Source of the DNA: VXPQ01 sp964608315
GTDB taxonomy: Bacteria > Bacteroidota > Rhodothermia > Rhodothermales > VXPQ01
Assembly (NCBI GenBank): GCA_964608315.1
Contig: CAZSNF010000015.1
Span: 19,554 to 83,553, forward strand
Direction of reading: 5' to 3'
Length of the DNA: 64,000 bases
Shown piece by piece: positions 1 through 8,653 of this stretch. Position 1 is the stretch's first letter. Every line of letters begins with the position of its first letter. Under the pieces are notes generated by a model. The model searched no databases and was not told where the DNA came from. It was given only the letters and a program-made list of their open reading frames with translations. The position numbers and the translations under genes were made by a program.

Positions 1-1
1 A

Positions 2-556
2 AAAACGGGCGAGGCGGCTTTCTACGGTCCCAAGCTGGATTTCATGGTGAAAGACGCGCTGGGCCGCGAATGGCAACTGGGCACGGTGCAACTGGACTAC
101 AACCTGCCGGAACGATTCGATCTTTCCTATGTCGGGGCAGACGACAAAAAACACCGGCCGGCGATGATCCACCGGGCGCCGTTCGGATCGCTGGAGCGAT
201 TCATCGGCGTGCTGATAGAACATTGCGGGGGCAACTTCCCGCTATGGCTGGCGCCCGTGCAGGCCATGGTCATTCCGATTTCCGAAAATCAGCGCGAATA
301 CGCCGAAAAAGTCGCTACGCAACTGCGTGAACACGACATCCGCGTGCAAGTGGACCGCCGCAACGAAAAAGCGGGATACAAGATCCGAAGCGCCGAGATG
401 AACAAAACGCCCGTTATGCTCATCGTCGGCGCGCGCGAACAGGAAAAGGGCGCCGTCTCGGTACGGCGGCATGGCCAGGGAGAACAGGATACCGTATCCG
501 TAGAAGAATGCGCGCAGCGGATGGTCCTGGAGATCGCCGAAGGCAAGAAGCGTTGA
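2..556 (+). CDS. thrS: Threonine--tRNA ligase, C-terminal part (5' end outside window)
   Basis: Charges tRNA-Thr in the cytoplasm. Only the last ~184 codons are in the window, open from base 2. The visible part begins in the class II catalytic core with EAAFYGPKLDF, continues through MIHRAPFGSLERF, which contains the third zinc-ligand histidine and the motif 3 arginine region of the family, and ends in the ~100-residue anticodon-binding (HGTP) domain starting near WLAPVQAMVIPI. The stop is TGA at 554-556. infC, rpmI, rplT, pheS and pheT follow on the same strand, the classical thrS-infC-rpmI-rplT-pheST order. Nothing looks broken; it is partial only because of the window edge. Confidence 0.97.
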   Translation, partial: KTGEAAFYGPKLDFMVKDALGREWQLGTVQLDYNLPERFDLSYVGADDKKHRPAMIHRAPFGSLERFIGVLIEHCGGNFPLWLAPVQAMVIPISENQREYAEKVATQLREHDIRVQVDRRNEKAGYKIRSAEMNKTPVMLIVGAREQEKGAVSVRRHGQGEQDTVSVEECAQRMVLEIAEGKKR

Positions 557-906
557 AGAAACGCTGATTTAGGGTCTGTGGATGCGCCTTTGAGCGAAAC
601 ATCGGGCCCCAAAATCTCTGTGCCAACCCATCGTCTGCCTACCCTTATGTTTAGGACACTCTGATTAAAATTACTTGCAGAGATATTCTTTCTGATCCCG
701 TCTGCACAACATCGTTACAATTCAGGGGAAACCAAACGATCCCGGCTCGCGTGAAATTGATACGGGAGCGCAGCGCCATCGTTGCAGAACAGGCGCGCCC
801 CCCCGTACAAAGCTCGCGGCCCGCCCCGAATTGTCGTCCGACGGCATACGGAACGCGCCGGAGATGCTCCCCTGCCCCCTCCACCCATAAAAAAGACAGA
901 AGAACC
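557..906. other. thrS-infC intergenic/leader region, no gene seen
   Basis: 350 bases without a supportable gene. It holds one degenerate terminus of the dispersed element family (GGACACTCTGATTAA at 654-668) and one copy of an 18-base motif GAGCGAAACATCGGGCCC at 592-609, nearly identical to 21868-21885. An open frame in phase with infC runs from an ATG at 751, but its residues are Arg/Pro/Ser-rich and resemble no IF-3 N-terminus, so I treat it as 5' leader. Confidence 0.5.
654..683. repeat. Solo terminus of the MITE-like element family
   Basis: GGACACTCTGATTAA (654-668) differs by one base from the terminal repeat consensus GGATACTCTGATTAA. The bases just inside, including TTGCAGAGATATTC, do not continue into a recognisable full element. 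It lies in the infC leader. Confidence 0.5.
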
Positions 907-1416
907 ATCGCTCGCAAAGTACGCATCAACGAGGATATCCGGGCCAATATGGTCCGGGTCGTAGATCCCAGCGGAGAACACCATGTTGTCTATATCGACG
1001 AGGCGCTGAAACGCGCCCGCGCCCACAAAATGGACCTGGTCGAGATTGCCCCCTCGGCGGACCCGCCCGTGTGCAAGATCGTAGACTACGGCAAGTTTCG
1101 GTACGAACAACAGAAAAAAGGGAAGGAACAACGCAAAAAATCGCAAACCATCCAGCTCAAGGAAGTACGCTTCCGCCCGCATACGGACACGCACGACTTT
1201 GAATTCAAGACGCGCCACGCGCGCAACTTCCTGCAAAGCGGCAACAAGGTCAAGGCGTGGGTGCAGTTCCGCGGACGGGACATCATTTACAAGGAGCAGG
1301 GCATGGATTTGCTGCGACGATTCACCGAGGACTTGCAGGATGTGGCTCGCATTGATCAGCCGCCCCGCATGGAAGGCCGCCGCATGACGACGATCCTGGC
1401 GCCGGACAAAAAATAG
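907..1416 (+). CDS. infC: Translation initiation factor IF-3, probable AUC start
   Basis: IF-3 binds the 30S subunit and checks start-codon/initiator-tRNA pairing. The conserved protein begins at ARKVRINEDIR, contains VDYGKFRYEQQKK in the linker region and ends DQPPRMEGRRM, giving 169 residues, the normal family length. No ATG or GTG precedes this core closely; an in-frame ATC at 907-909 follows a purine-rich stretch AGAAGAA and is the best start. Rare start codons (AUU, AUC) are well known for infC and allow IF-3 to repress itself. The only upstream ATG in frame is at 751 and would add ~52 residues of unconserved sequence. The gene identity is firm; the start is an inference. Confidence 0.93.
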   Translation: MARKVRINEDIRANMVRVVDPSGEHHVVYIDEALKRARAHKMDLVEIAPSADPPVCKIVDYGKFRYEQQKKGKEQRKKSQTIQLKEVRFRPHTDTHDFEFKTRHARNFLQSGNKVKAWVQFRGRDIIYKEQGMDLLRRFTEDLQDVARIDQPPRMEGRRMTTILAPDKK

Positions 1417-1637
1417 CCGCAAACCTGGCCACAAGCCCGAGCCAAAAACCCCGACCGAAAGCCCGGGCAAAAACCCGACAGGAAATCTGAAAAGTCGGGA
1501 ACCCGAGGGATGTCCGCATCGTATTTATAGTTTAGACCTTTTTTATGACCCGGCATGTCCTCGCCTGCGGCGCGGGCGTGCGCATCGTCCGGAAACGCTC
1601 CTCGTTTCGAGGCCCGCGCATCCGGCGCAAAGTGCTT
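1417..1637. other. infC-rpmI intergenic region, possible L20-type leader
   Basis: 221 bases between infC and rpmI. An imperfect hairpin CCGAC...GTCGG lies near 1476-1501, followed by an AT-rich patch TATTTATAGTTTAG (1522-1535) and a T-run. In other bacteria L20 controls rpmI-rplT by binding a structured leader; this stretch is the right place for such an element, but I cannot identify the known fold. Confidence 0.2.
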
Positions 1638-1832
1638 ATGCCCAGGATGAAATCGAATAGCGGCGCCCGGAAACGCTTCAAGGTAACCGGCTCCGGGAAG
1701 CTGGCCCGAAAGAAAGCGTACAAAAGCCACATCCTGACCAAAAAATCGGCCAAACGCAAGCGCGGCCTGCGCGAAAGCACGCTTGTCGACAAAACCGACG
1801 CGCCGCGGATGAAACGGCTTATTCAGTCCTGA
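1638..1832 (+). CDS. rpmI: 50S ribosomal protein L35
   Basis: Small basic protein of the large subunit. The 64-residue product begins MPRMKSNSGARKRFKVTGSG and ends DAPRMKRLIQS, with normal length and the typical GARKRF and KRxRGLR features. The frame is open upstream to 1545, but those residues are not L35-like, so the ATG at 1638 is chosen. It lies between infC and rplT and is presumably co-transcribed with both. Confidence 0.96.
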   Translation: MPRMKSNSGARKRFKVTGSGKLARKKAYKSHILTKKSAKRKRGLRESTLVDKTDAPRMKRLIQS

Positions 1833-1848
1833 TCGCTCTTTAGTTCTT

Positions 1849-2199
1849 ATGCCACGTACCGCTCACAGCGTAGCGTCGAGACGGCGCCGTAAAAAAATAC
1901 TCCGGATGGCCAAAGGCTATCGCGGCGCGCGCTCCAAAATCTACACGGTCGCCAAACACTCTGTCGACAAGGCCTTGGGGTATGCCTACCGGGATCGCCG
2001 CCAGCGCAAGCGTGCGTTCCGCCGCCTCTGGATCGCCCGCATCAATGCGGCGGCCCGCCTGAACGGCACCACCTATTCCCGTTTCATGGGCGGACTGCGA
2101 AAAGGCGACATCGCCCTGAATCGAAAGGTGCTTGCAGATATGGCCGTGCACGATCCGGAAACGTTCCAGCGCATTGCGCAACATCTCGCCGGAAAATAA
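1849..2199 (+). CDS. rplT: 50S ribosomal protein L20
   Basis: Large-subunit assembly protein and, in other bacteria, the autorepressor of rpmI-rplT. The 116-residue product begins MPRTAHSVASRRRRKKILR, and shows the family's AKGYRGARS and YRDRRQRKRAFRRLWI segments and the C-terminal globular part ending IAQHLAGK. It follows rpmI by 16 bases and precedes pheS by 14 bases. Length and composition are normal. Confidence 0.98.
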   Translation: MPRTAHSVASRRRRKKILRMAKGYRGARSKIYTVAKHSVDKALGYAYRDRRQRKRAFRRLWIARINAAARLNGTTYSRFMGGLRKGDIALNRKVLADMAVHDPETFQRIAQHLAGK

Positions 2200-2213
2200 A
2201 CGGGCGCAGCAAG

Positions 2214-3206
2214 ATGCCCGACGACATCCTGAAAGATATCGAGTCGGAAATCATTGACTCGACGGAGGCCGCCGAAGCGTTCCGGGTCAAGTACCTCGGG
2301 AGAAAAAGCGGGAAAATAACCGGAATGTTCAAACGGATTCCGGAAGCCCCGCCGCAGGAGCGCAAGGCGCTCGGCCAGCGCATCAACGAGATCAAGCAAC
2401 GGGCCGAGGCGCGGCTCGCAGCCTTTGAAGCCGGCCGTACGACGGGCGACGCCGCGCTCCGGGCGGCCCGCATGGACCGTACGCTTCCGGGCCGACTCCC
2501 CGCGCCGCCGGGCTCCCTGCATCCGCTGACGCACACGTTGCACGACATCGCGCATGTGTTCGAAGGCTTCGGATTTTCTGTCGTAACCGGCCCGGAAATC
2601 GAAACGGAATGGCATAACTTCACGGCGCTGAACTTTCCGGCGGACCATCCCGCGCGGGACATGCAGGACACCTTCTTCCTGGAGCCGGATCGGGTGCTCT
2701 TGCGTACGCACACTTCGCCCGTACAAATACGCACCTTGCTGACCGAACCGCCGCCGGTGCGCGTGATCGCGCCAGGGCGCGTGTACCGCAACGAGGCCGT
2801 TTCCTACAAATCGTACTGCCTGTTTCATCAAGTGGAAGGCTTGTACGTGGACGAAGGGGTCTCCTTCGCCGACCTGAAACAGGCGCTGCGCCTGTTCGTG
2901 CAGGCCATGTTCGGCGACGACGCCCGCATGCGTTTTCGCCCCAGCTTTTTCCCGTTCACGGAACCCAGCGCCGAGGTGGACATCTGGTGGGGCGACGAAA
3001 CCCTGCCCCAAAAAGGACGCTGGCTGGAAATCCTCGGATGCGGCATGGTGGACCCCAATGTATTCGCCGCCGTGGACCTGGACCCGGAACGATGGACGGG
3101 CTACGCCTTCGGCATGGGCGTCGAGCGCATCGCCATGCTGCGCTACGGCATTCGCGACATTCGTACGTTTTACGAAAACGACATCCGGTTCCTGGAACAG
3201 TTTTAA
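2214..3206 (+). CDS. pheS: Phenylalanine--tRNA ligase alpha subunit
   Basis: Catalytic subunit of the alpha2-beta2 PheRS. The 330-residue protein has an N-terminal coiled-coil segment, class II motif 1 around HPLTHTLHDIAHVFEGFGF, motif 2 at GRVYRNEAVS, the phenylalanine-pocket segment FFPFTEPSAEVDI, and motif 3 at GMGVERIAMLRYGI near the C-terminus. The start ATG at 2214 lies 14 bases after the rplT stop. pheT follows. Family length is about 330-350, so the gene looks complete. Confidence 0.98.
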   Translation: MPDDILKDIESEIIDSTEAAEAFRVKYLGRKSGKITGMFKRIPEAPPQERKALGQRINEIKQRAEARLAAFEAGRTTGDAALRAARMDRTLPGRLPAPPGSLHPLTHTLHDIAHVFEGFGFSVVTGPEIETEWHNFTALNFPADHPARDMQDTFFLEPDRVLLRTHTSPVQIRTLLTEPPPVRVIAPGRVYRNEAVSYKSYCLFHQVEGLYVDEGVSFADLKQALRLFVQAMFGDDARMRFRPSFFPFTEPSAEVDIWWGDETLPQKGRWLEILGCGMVDPNVFAAVDLDPERWTGYAFGMGVERIAMLRYGIRDIRTFYENDIRFLEQF

Positions 3207-3232
3207 GGATACTCAAGCAGGACACTGAAGCC

Positions 3233-5755
3233 ATGAACGTCTCGTACAACTGGCTGCGGGAATACGCGCCCGTCAGGGAAAGCCCGGAGGAACTGGCCGA
3301 AATCCTCACTATGGGCGGCCTGGAAGTCGAAGAGGTCCGGAAAATCGGGTCGTCGCTGGACGGAGTCGTCGTGGGGCGGGTGGAGCGCGTACGGCCCCAT
3401 CCGAACGCCGACCGGCTTGTCTGTTGCGAGGTGAACCTGGGCGATCCGGAAACCGCCCGCATCGTGTGCGGCGCCCCGAATGTCGCCGCCGGACAATACG
3501 TACCGGTCGCCGCGCCGGGCGCCGCCCTCTCGTTGCCCGACCGGAAAAACCCCGGTCAGCGCATGTCCGTCGTCATCCGCAAAACGAAACTGCGCGGCGA
3601 ACCCTCGGAAGGCATGATTTGCGCGGAAGACGAACTGGGGCTTTCCGACAACCACGACGAAATCATGGCGCTTCCCGTCGAGGACGGCGTAACGCCCCGC
3701 ATCGGGCAGCCGTTTGCGGAATACCTTGCCGCCCGCGGCGTCGCGCCCGGAGACGCCGTGCTGGACGTCAGCATTACGCCCAACCGACCGGACGCCGCCA
3801 GCCACCTCGGCGTAGCCCGCGACGCAGCAGCGCTTACCGGCTGCGCCCTGCGCCTCCCGGAAGCGCCGGACCCGGAACCCGGCGGCGAGGCAGCCCGACT
3901 TGTTGCGATCGACATACAAGCCCCGGAGGCGTGTCCGCGATACGTGGCGATGATCGTGCGCAACGTAACCGTCTGCGAATCCCCGCGCTGGCTTCAGCTT
4001 AGGCTGAAGGCGATCGGGCTCAGGCCCCGCAACAACATCGTGGATATTACGAATTACCTGCTCCACGACGCGGGCCAACCGTTGCATGCGTTCGATTTCG
4101 ACGCCCTCGCCGGACAGGGCATTCGCGTACGGCTCACCGAGGCGCCCACCCCTTTTACCACCCTCGACGACAAGGAGCGGATAGTTCCTCCCGGGACCAT
4201 CATGATTGCCGACGCCGAACGCGACGTAGCGATCGGCGGCGTAATGGGCGGGCAAAATTCGGAGGTCCGCGAAACCACAAGGAACGTACTCATCGAGTCC
4301 GCCTTCTTCGACCCTTCGCATGTCCGCAGAGCCGCGAAGACGCTCGGCGTCCAGAGCGACGCCAGCTATCGCTTCGAGCGCGGCGTGGATCCCACCGGGC
4401 AAGTGCGCGCTGCGGCGCGGGCCGCCGCGCTGATGGCGGAGCTGGGCGGCGGAACAGTGGTCCCCGGCATGGTGGACGCCCACCCCGTCCCGGCGGCGCC
4501 CAGGTCAATCGCCGTGCGAGCAAAGCGGATAGACCATGTACTGGGGGCGCGCATACCGCTGGAAACCAGTGAGCGTCTGTTGCGAAGCATCGGTTTCGAC
4601 GCAACGCGGGAAGGCGAGTCGGAAACCGCCCGAATCCGCTGCATCGCGCCCCCCTTCCGCCCCGATATTCAGCGCGAAGCGGATGTAATCGAGGAGATTG
4701 CGCGCCTCTACGGGTATGATCGCATACCGGAACCGGCCCGCGCAGCCTCCCTGTCCGGGGGCGCGGCGCGCCAAAGCCCCGAAATACGCTTGCGGCGGAC
4801 GGCCCGCACCCTCCTTGCCTGTACGGGACATCGGGAAATCTACGCGAACAGCATGTTGCGGCTGGAAACGGCGGAGCGCTTTGCGCAGATTGCAGGCTAT
4901 GCCCCCGGGCAGGTCGTTCGGACGCTCAATCCGATCTCTCGCGAAATGGCGACCCTGCGCCCCAGCTTGTTGCCCGGGGCATTGCAAGCTATCGAATTCA
5001 ACCGCAACCACGGGCAACGAACGATGCGGTTTTTTGAATTCGGCCATGTGTTCCGGCGAACGGATGGCGAGAACGATGCGGACAGCCCGGACGGCGCGGA
5101 GCAGAACGCAACGGCGGCGGAGAACTATGCGGAGCACGAATCCTTGCTGCTGACTTTTTCGGGACAAGCCGAGGAGGCGGACTGGAATACGTCCGCCCGT
5201 CCGTTCGATCTGTTCGACGCAAAGGGCGCGGCGGAAATGCTGCTCCAGCGCCTGCGTACGCCCGACGTTCGCATGGAACCTGCAACCGACACGCCCTCCC
5301 GACTGGACATCTTTTCGGGAAATGTCCATATTGGAAATATGCTGGAGATCGCAGCGGACCTTTCCGGCGGCAATGCTCCGGAAAACATAACCTATGCGGT
5401 GGAACTGCACTGGACCAACCTCGCGCGGCGAACCGCGCCATGCCTGGACCAGGCGTATCGGCCCGTGGAGCGCCATCCTTCGGTGGAGCGCGACATGGCC
5501 CTGATCGTGGACTGCAAGGAACCGGCGGGCGGCCTGCTGCAAACGATTCGGCAAGCCGGGGGGCGCCTGCTGCAACAGGTCCGCCTCTTTGACCTCTACG
5601 AAGGCGAACAGGTGGGGCCGGACAAGAAAAGCGTGGCCTTCGCCCTGCGTTTTGGGGCCAGCCGAACGCTCACGGATCGGGAAGTGAACAAAAAGATGGC
5701 TCGTATCGTCCACGCACTGGAGAAAACGCACGGCGCATTGCTTCGAAGCGAATAA
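3233..5755 (+). CDS. pheT: Phenylalanine--tRNA ligase beta subunit
   Basis: Non-catalytic PheRS subunit that binds tRNA and edits Tyr-tRNA-Phe. Start ATG at 3233 gives 840 residues beginning MNVSYNWLREYAPV; the frame is open further upstream but there it overlaps pheS. Domains in order: N-terminal and OB-fold tRNA-binding (~40-150, GRVERVRPHPNADRLVCCEV), B3/B4 editing (~215-390), B5 (~400-475), catalytic-like core, and the C-terminal ferredoxin-fold anticodon domain from about 745 (HPSVERDMALIVD). The 26-base gap from pheS contains AGGATACTCAAG, reminiscent of an element terminus. Confidence 0.97.
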   Translation: MNVSYNWLREYAPVRESPEELAEILTMGGLEVEEVRKIGSSLDGVVVGRVERVRPHPNADRLVCCEVNLGDPETARIVCGAPNVAAGQYVPVAAPGAALSLPDRKNPGQRMSVVIRKTKLRGEPSEGMICAEDELGLSDNHDEIMALPVEDGVTPRIGQPFAEYLAARGVAPGDAVLDVSITPNRPDAASHLGVARDAAALTGCALRLPEAPDPEPGGEAARLVAIDIQAPEACPRYVAMIVRNVTVCESPRWLQLRLKAIGLRPRNNIVDITNYLLHDAGQPLHAFDFDALAGQGIRVRLTEAPTPFTTLDDKERIVPPGTIMIADAERDVAIGGVMGGQNSEVRETTRNVLIESAFFDPSHVRRAAKTLGVQSDASYRFERGVDPTGQVRAAARAAALMAELGGGTVVPGMVDAHPVPAAPRSIAVRAKRIDHVLGARIPLETSERLLRSIGFDATREGESETARIRCIAPPFRPDIQREADVIEEIARLYGYDRIPEPARAASLSGGAARQSPEIRLRRTARTLLACTGHREIYANSMLRLETAERFAQIAGYAPGQVVRTLNPISREMATLRPSLLPGALQAIEFNRNHGQRTMRFFEFGHVFRRTDGENDADSPDGAEQNATAAENYAEHESLLLTFSGQAEEADWNTSARPFDLFDAKGAAEMLLQRLRTPDVRMEPATDTPSRLDIFSGNVHIGNMLEIAADLSGGNAPENITYAVELHWTNLARRTAPCLDQAYRPVERHPSVERDMALIVDCKEPAGGLLQTIRQAGGRLLQQVRLFDLYEGEQVGPDKKSVAFALRFGASRTLTDREVNKKMARIVHALEKTHGALLRSE

Positions 5756-5824
5756 CCCGTTGCGCGCGACCGTTCGCGAGGCGGCGCTTTACGGAATCCC
5801 CTGATCGATATTCAATGCGCCAGC

Positions 5825-6154
5825 ATGTCGATAACCCGCAAGACGAACCATTTCACGCCAGAACTCTTTGCCGATATGCCGAGTATGGAAACAAGCGCCG
5901 AATCGAAACCGGAACCGGCCACGCTGGACGCCCTGCGCCGTCGCATCGAAGAAACCGTCAAGCTCGTCAAACAGTTGCGCAAAACCAACGCCGCCCTCCT
6001 GAAACAGGTGCGCGATCTGGAAAAACGCCCCGCCGTCAACCCGGACCATGCCTTCTTTTCGGTGCCCCGCAACCCGGATGCGCTAAAAAACGACCTGCGT
6101 TCCTTCATCGAAATACTCGACGAACATATAGAACGAGCGCACAACGACGCATAA
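5825..6154 (+). CDS. Small coiled-coil protein between pheT and zapA
   Basis: A 109-residue protein with a central heptad-like helix rich in Leu, Lys and Arg (LDALRRRIEETVKLVKQLRK and onward), preceded by an acidic N-terminus and followed by FFSVPRNPDALKNDLRSFIE. No signal peptide or membrane segment. Its position immediately before zapA and its coiled-coil nature suggest a cell-division accessory role (ZapB-like by context only); I see no diagnostic motif. Alternative starts exist at ATG 5876 and 5885. Product unknown. Confidence 0.6.
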   Translation: MSITRKTNHFTPELFADMPSMETSAESKPEPATLDALRRRIEETVKLVKQLRKTNAALLKQVRDLEKRPAVNPDHAFFSVPRNPDALKNDLRSFIEILDEHIERAHNDA

Positions 6155-6191
6155 TCCAAGCGCTTTCGATCCGCAAAAACCGGTATCTATC

Positions 6192-6503
6192 GTGCCCCAG
6201 TCCATCCGCGTCCGTATTCTGAATCGCGACTATTCCCTCGAAATAACAAGAGGGAACGAACAGCGCGTACGCGAGATTGTGCGCTACGTCGATACGAAGA
6301 TCAGAAAATTCCAGCGAGACCATCCCGATCAGCCGGATATAACGGCCCCTGTGATCGTGGCGCTGGACATCGCAGAGAAACTCTATGCGGAACGCGAACA
6401 ACAGACCGAAACCGAAACCGGCCTGGAAAAGGATATAGGCCGCCTCATTGCCTCGCTGGACGCCGTGTTGCCTGCCGGAGAATCGTCGGCTCCCGGCGAA
6501 TAA
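6192..6503 (+). CDS. zapA: Cell division protein ZapA
   Basis: ZapA binds FtsZ and bundles protofilaments at the division ring. The 103-residue product begins, from a GTG at 6192, with a beta-strand segment SIRVRILNRDYSLE followed by ITRGNEQRVREIVRYVDTKI, the conserved ZapA head, and continues into a long helix (VALDIAEKLYAEREQQTE) that forms the dimerising coiled coil. The Asp/Glu/Gly/Ser-rich C-terminus is short. The intact element copy A starts 8 bases after the stop, so transcription from this operon runs straight into it. Confidence 0.85.
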   Translation: MPQSIRVRILNRDYSLEITRGNEQRVREIVRYVDTKIRKFQRDHPDQPDITAPVIVALDIAEKLYAEREQQTETETGLEKDIGRLIASLDAVLPAGESSAPGE

Positions 6504-6511
6504 AGGGTTAA

Positions 6512-6765
6512 GGAACCTCTGATTAATTCTACTTCGATCAGCGCTTCGCGTTCGCGCGTACAGTGACATTATGACGGCATCGTTGAAATCAGCGGCATAC
6601 GCTACGGATTCGGGCGCAGCGGACGCGAAGCGCCCTTCGGGAGGCCGCGAGGAACGCGCTGGCCGCGTCATTCCTCATTATGCGGGGCCTGCCGCATTGC
6701 TTCGTCATTCCTTGCCAGCGCGTCCCTCGCAGCCTCTGAACTTTGCAGAATTAATCAGAGGTCCC
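6512..6765 (-). mobile_element. MITE-like element, intact copy A
   Basis: 254-bp element with terminal inverted repeats GGAACCTCTGATTAATTCT and its complement, flanked on both sides by TTAA (6508-6511 and 6766-6769), a clean 4-bp target duplication. It is the reverse complement of copy C (51529-51782). The internal stem arms remain pairable; the two differences from copy C are both G.U-compatible. It contains no transposase; a short open frame across it is not conserved as protein. It sits between zapA (+) and the methyltransferase gene (-). Confidence 0.85.
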
Positions 6766-6782
6766 TTAAACCGGCGCGTTTT

Positions 6783-7526
6783 TCAGTCTCCCCGGTTCCG
6801 CCCCCTGTACAGGGAAACCACGCCGAACGTCAGCGGCTTCCACAACAAATCCTCGTACCCGGCCAGCCGCAATTCGTCCAGAAAGCGCTCGCCGGACGGA
6901 AACACCTTTACGGAAGCAGGCAGATACTTGTAGGCGCCCGAATTGCCCGAGAGAAGACGGCCGGCAAGGGGCAGCGCGATGTCCGAGTAGACCTCGTACA
7001 ACTTTCGGATCAACAAGGAACCGGGCTGACTGAACTCAAGGACCACCAGCGTCCCCCCTGGACGGAGTACGCGCCGCATCTCCCGAATACCGTCCTGAAG
7101 GCGCTCGAAATTGCGTACGCCGAACCCCACCAGCGCCGCGTCGAAAGAGGCGTCCGGGAAAGGCAAGCAGGCCGCATCGCCGTATTCCAGCGCGATGGTT
7201 TCAGAAAGCCCGCCGCGCCGAACCTTTTCCCGCCCGCGCGCCAGCATCTGCTCGGAAATATCGACGCCCACGATACGTTCGGGGCGCATTGACGCGGCGG
7301 CAATGGCCAGATCAGCGGTGCCGGTCGCCACATCCAGAATCCGGGCCGGCGCTTCCATGCGCAGCAAACGGATCGCGGCCCGGCGCCACGCGCAATCCAG
7401 TCCGAAACTCAGCAGCCGATTCAGCAGATCGTACCGGGAAGCCACCCCGTCGAACATGGCTTCGACGGCTTCCCTCTTGCCCGGGGCCTGTCCCGGCGGC
7501 GGCATGCGATGGGGCGACGTAGACAA
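6783..7526 (-). CDS. ubiE: Demethylmenaquinone methyltransferase (UbiE/MenG family)
   Basis: SAM-dependent C-methylation, the last step of menaquinone (or ubiquinone) synthesis. The 247-residue protein shows MFDGVASRYDLLNRLLSFG, the family N-terminal signature, SAM motif I LDVATGTADLA (residues ~64-74), GVDISEQMLARGREK, and FGVRNF plus EFSQP downstream, all typical of UbiE. No quinone genes are adjacent; the C-terminus is 13 bases from element copy A's right flank. In this lineage the natural substrate would be demethylmenaquinone, which is inference from taxonomy. Confidence 0.93.
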   Translation of the reverse strand: MSTSPHRMPPPGQAPGKREAVEAMFDGVASRYDLLNRLLSFGLDCAWRRAAIRLLRMEAPARILDVATGTADLAIAAASMRPERIVGVDISEQMLARGREKVRRGGLSETIALEYGDAACLPFPDASFDAALVGFGVRNFERLQDGIREMRRVLRPGGTLVVLEFSQPGSLLIRKLYEVYSDIALPLAGRLLSGNSGAYKYLPASVKVFPSGERFLDELRLAGYEDLLWKPLTFGVVSLYRGRNRGD

Positions 7527-7671
7527 AACGCAGCAGAAATATCAGCGTATCTTCAGGAGTTTGAATGCAACATACGCGCAACCCGAGGCGCGGGGTCCGC
7601 ACGGGGTTTGCTGATATCCGGCCGGGAGCGCAAGGCGTTGCGGACAATGCAAGGCGATCGTCCGACGAACG

Positions 7672-8649
7672 TCACAGCGCCTGCGCAATGCGCTGCACGG
7701 TTTCCTCGAACGGACGGGGACGCCACCCCAGTTTTTCACGGGCGCGCGCGTTGTCGTACCGATGCTCCGCGGACATGAAATGGGCGTGGGCTATCGGAAG
7801 CAGGGGTTCCGTGCGGGTCAAAAAAGCGCCCGCTTCCGAAAAACAGGCGGCGAGCAGCGCGACGGAAGGGGCCAGGCGAATAGCAGGAGGCGGCGCCCCG
7901 CAGGCCTCGGCCAGTTGACGGAAAATTTCTTTCCAGGACAGGTTATGGGCCGCCAGCACGAATCGTTCGCCGGATTCGCCGTACTGCATGGCGCGCAACA
8001 TGCCGTCCACCACGTCCAGCACATCCACCACGCTCGTAACGCCTATGGGATACAAGCGCATCCTTTTTCGACGAATCTCGTCCACCATGCGCTGCGTGTT
8101 TTCCCCTTTGCGCCCCAGCCCGAAAATGAGCGAGGGGTTGACCATCACCGCATCCAGCCCCTCGGCGACGCCCCGGCGCACCTCCATTTCCGCAAGGTGC
8201 TTCGAGTACCCGTAGGCGCTGCTCGACCGGGACCGGCGCCACTCCGCCTGTTCGTCCAGTACGCCATCGGGACGGGCGGCGCGACCGAGCGCGGCCACGG
8301 ACGAGACATGCAGCAGACGGCGGACGCCTCGGTCCAGGGCTGCATTCACCACGGCGGCCGTACCGTCCACGTTGACGGACATAAGGCGATTTCGGACGCG
8401 CGAAGAACCGAACCCGATATTGCCGGCCACATGGTACGCGTACTCCACGCCTTGCATCGCCTCGTGCAGCGCCATGGGGTCCGTAATGTCTCCAAACGCA
8501 TGCTCGACCTCCTCCGCTGTCTTCCCCAATAAATCCAGCCGGGAGCCGCGGCGGCGAAAAACGCGCACGGGAACGCCCTCCAGCGTCAGGCGCCGGGTCA
8601 GCGCCGCCCCGACGAATCCCGTAGCTCCCGTAACAAGGGCGATGGGCAT
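7672..8649 (-). CDS. NAD-dependent epimerase/dehydratase (extended SDR)
   Basis: 325-residue extended short-chain dehydrogenase. N-terminal Rossmann motif TGATGFVGAAL (residues 7-17), an acidic-then-DIT segment that would contact the cofactor, VSSVAALG around 116-122, and the catalytic Tyr-x-x-x-Lys at Y146-K150 (YGYSK). The family acts on nucleotide sugars, dihydroflavonol-like ketones or sterols; nothing here fixes the substrate. The start ATG is 4 bases from the end of the biotin-carrier gene upstream (8654), so the two are probably co-transcribed. Confidence 0.85.
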   Translation of the reverse strand: MPIALVTGATGFVGAALTRRLTLEGVPVRVFRRRGSRLDLLGKTAEEVEHAFGDITDPMALHEAMQGVEYAYHVAGNIGFGSSRVRNRLMSVNVDGTAAVVNAALDRGVRRLLHVSSVAALGRAARPDGVLDEQAEWRRSRSSSAYGYSKHLAEMEVRRGVAEGLDAVMVNPSLIFGLGRKGENTQRMVDEIRRKRMRLYPIGVTSVVDVLDVVDGMLRAMQYGESGERFVLAAHNLSWKEIFRQLAEACGAPPPAIRLAPSVALLAACFSEAGAFLTRTEPLLPIAHAHFMSAEHRYDNARAREKLGWRPRPFEETVQRIAQAL

Positions 8650-8653
8650 GCCG

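Noticed and set aside
3203..4483. 426-residue open frame antisense to pheT
   Set aside because: Low-complexity composition and no domain; pheT is intact on the other strand.
6105..6671. 188-residue open frame antisense to zapA and running into copy A
   Set aside because: Overlaps a recognisable gene and a non-coding repeat; the part shared among elements shows no protein-like conservation.
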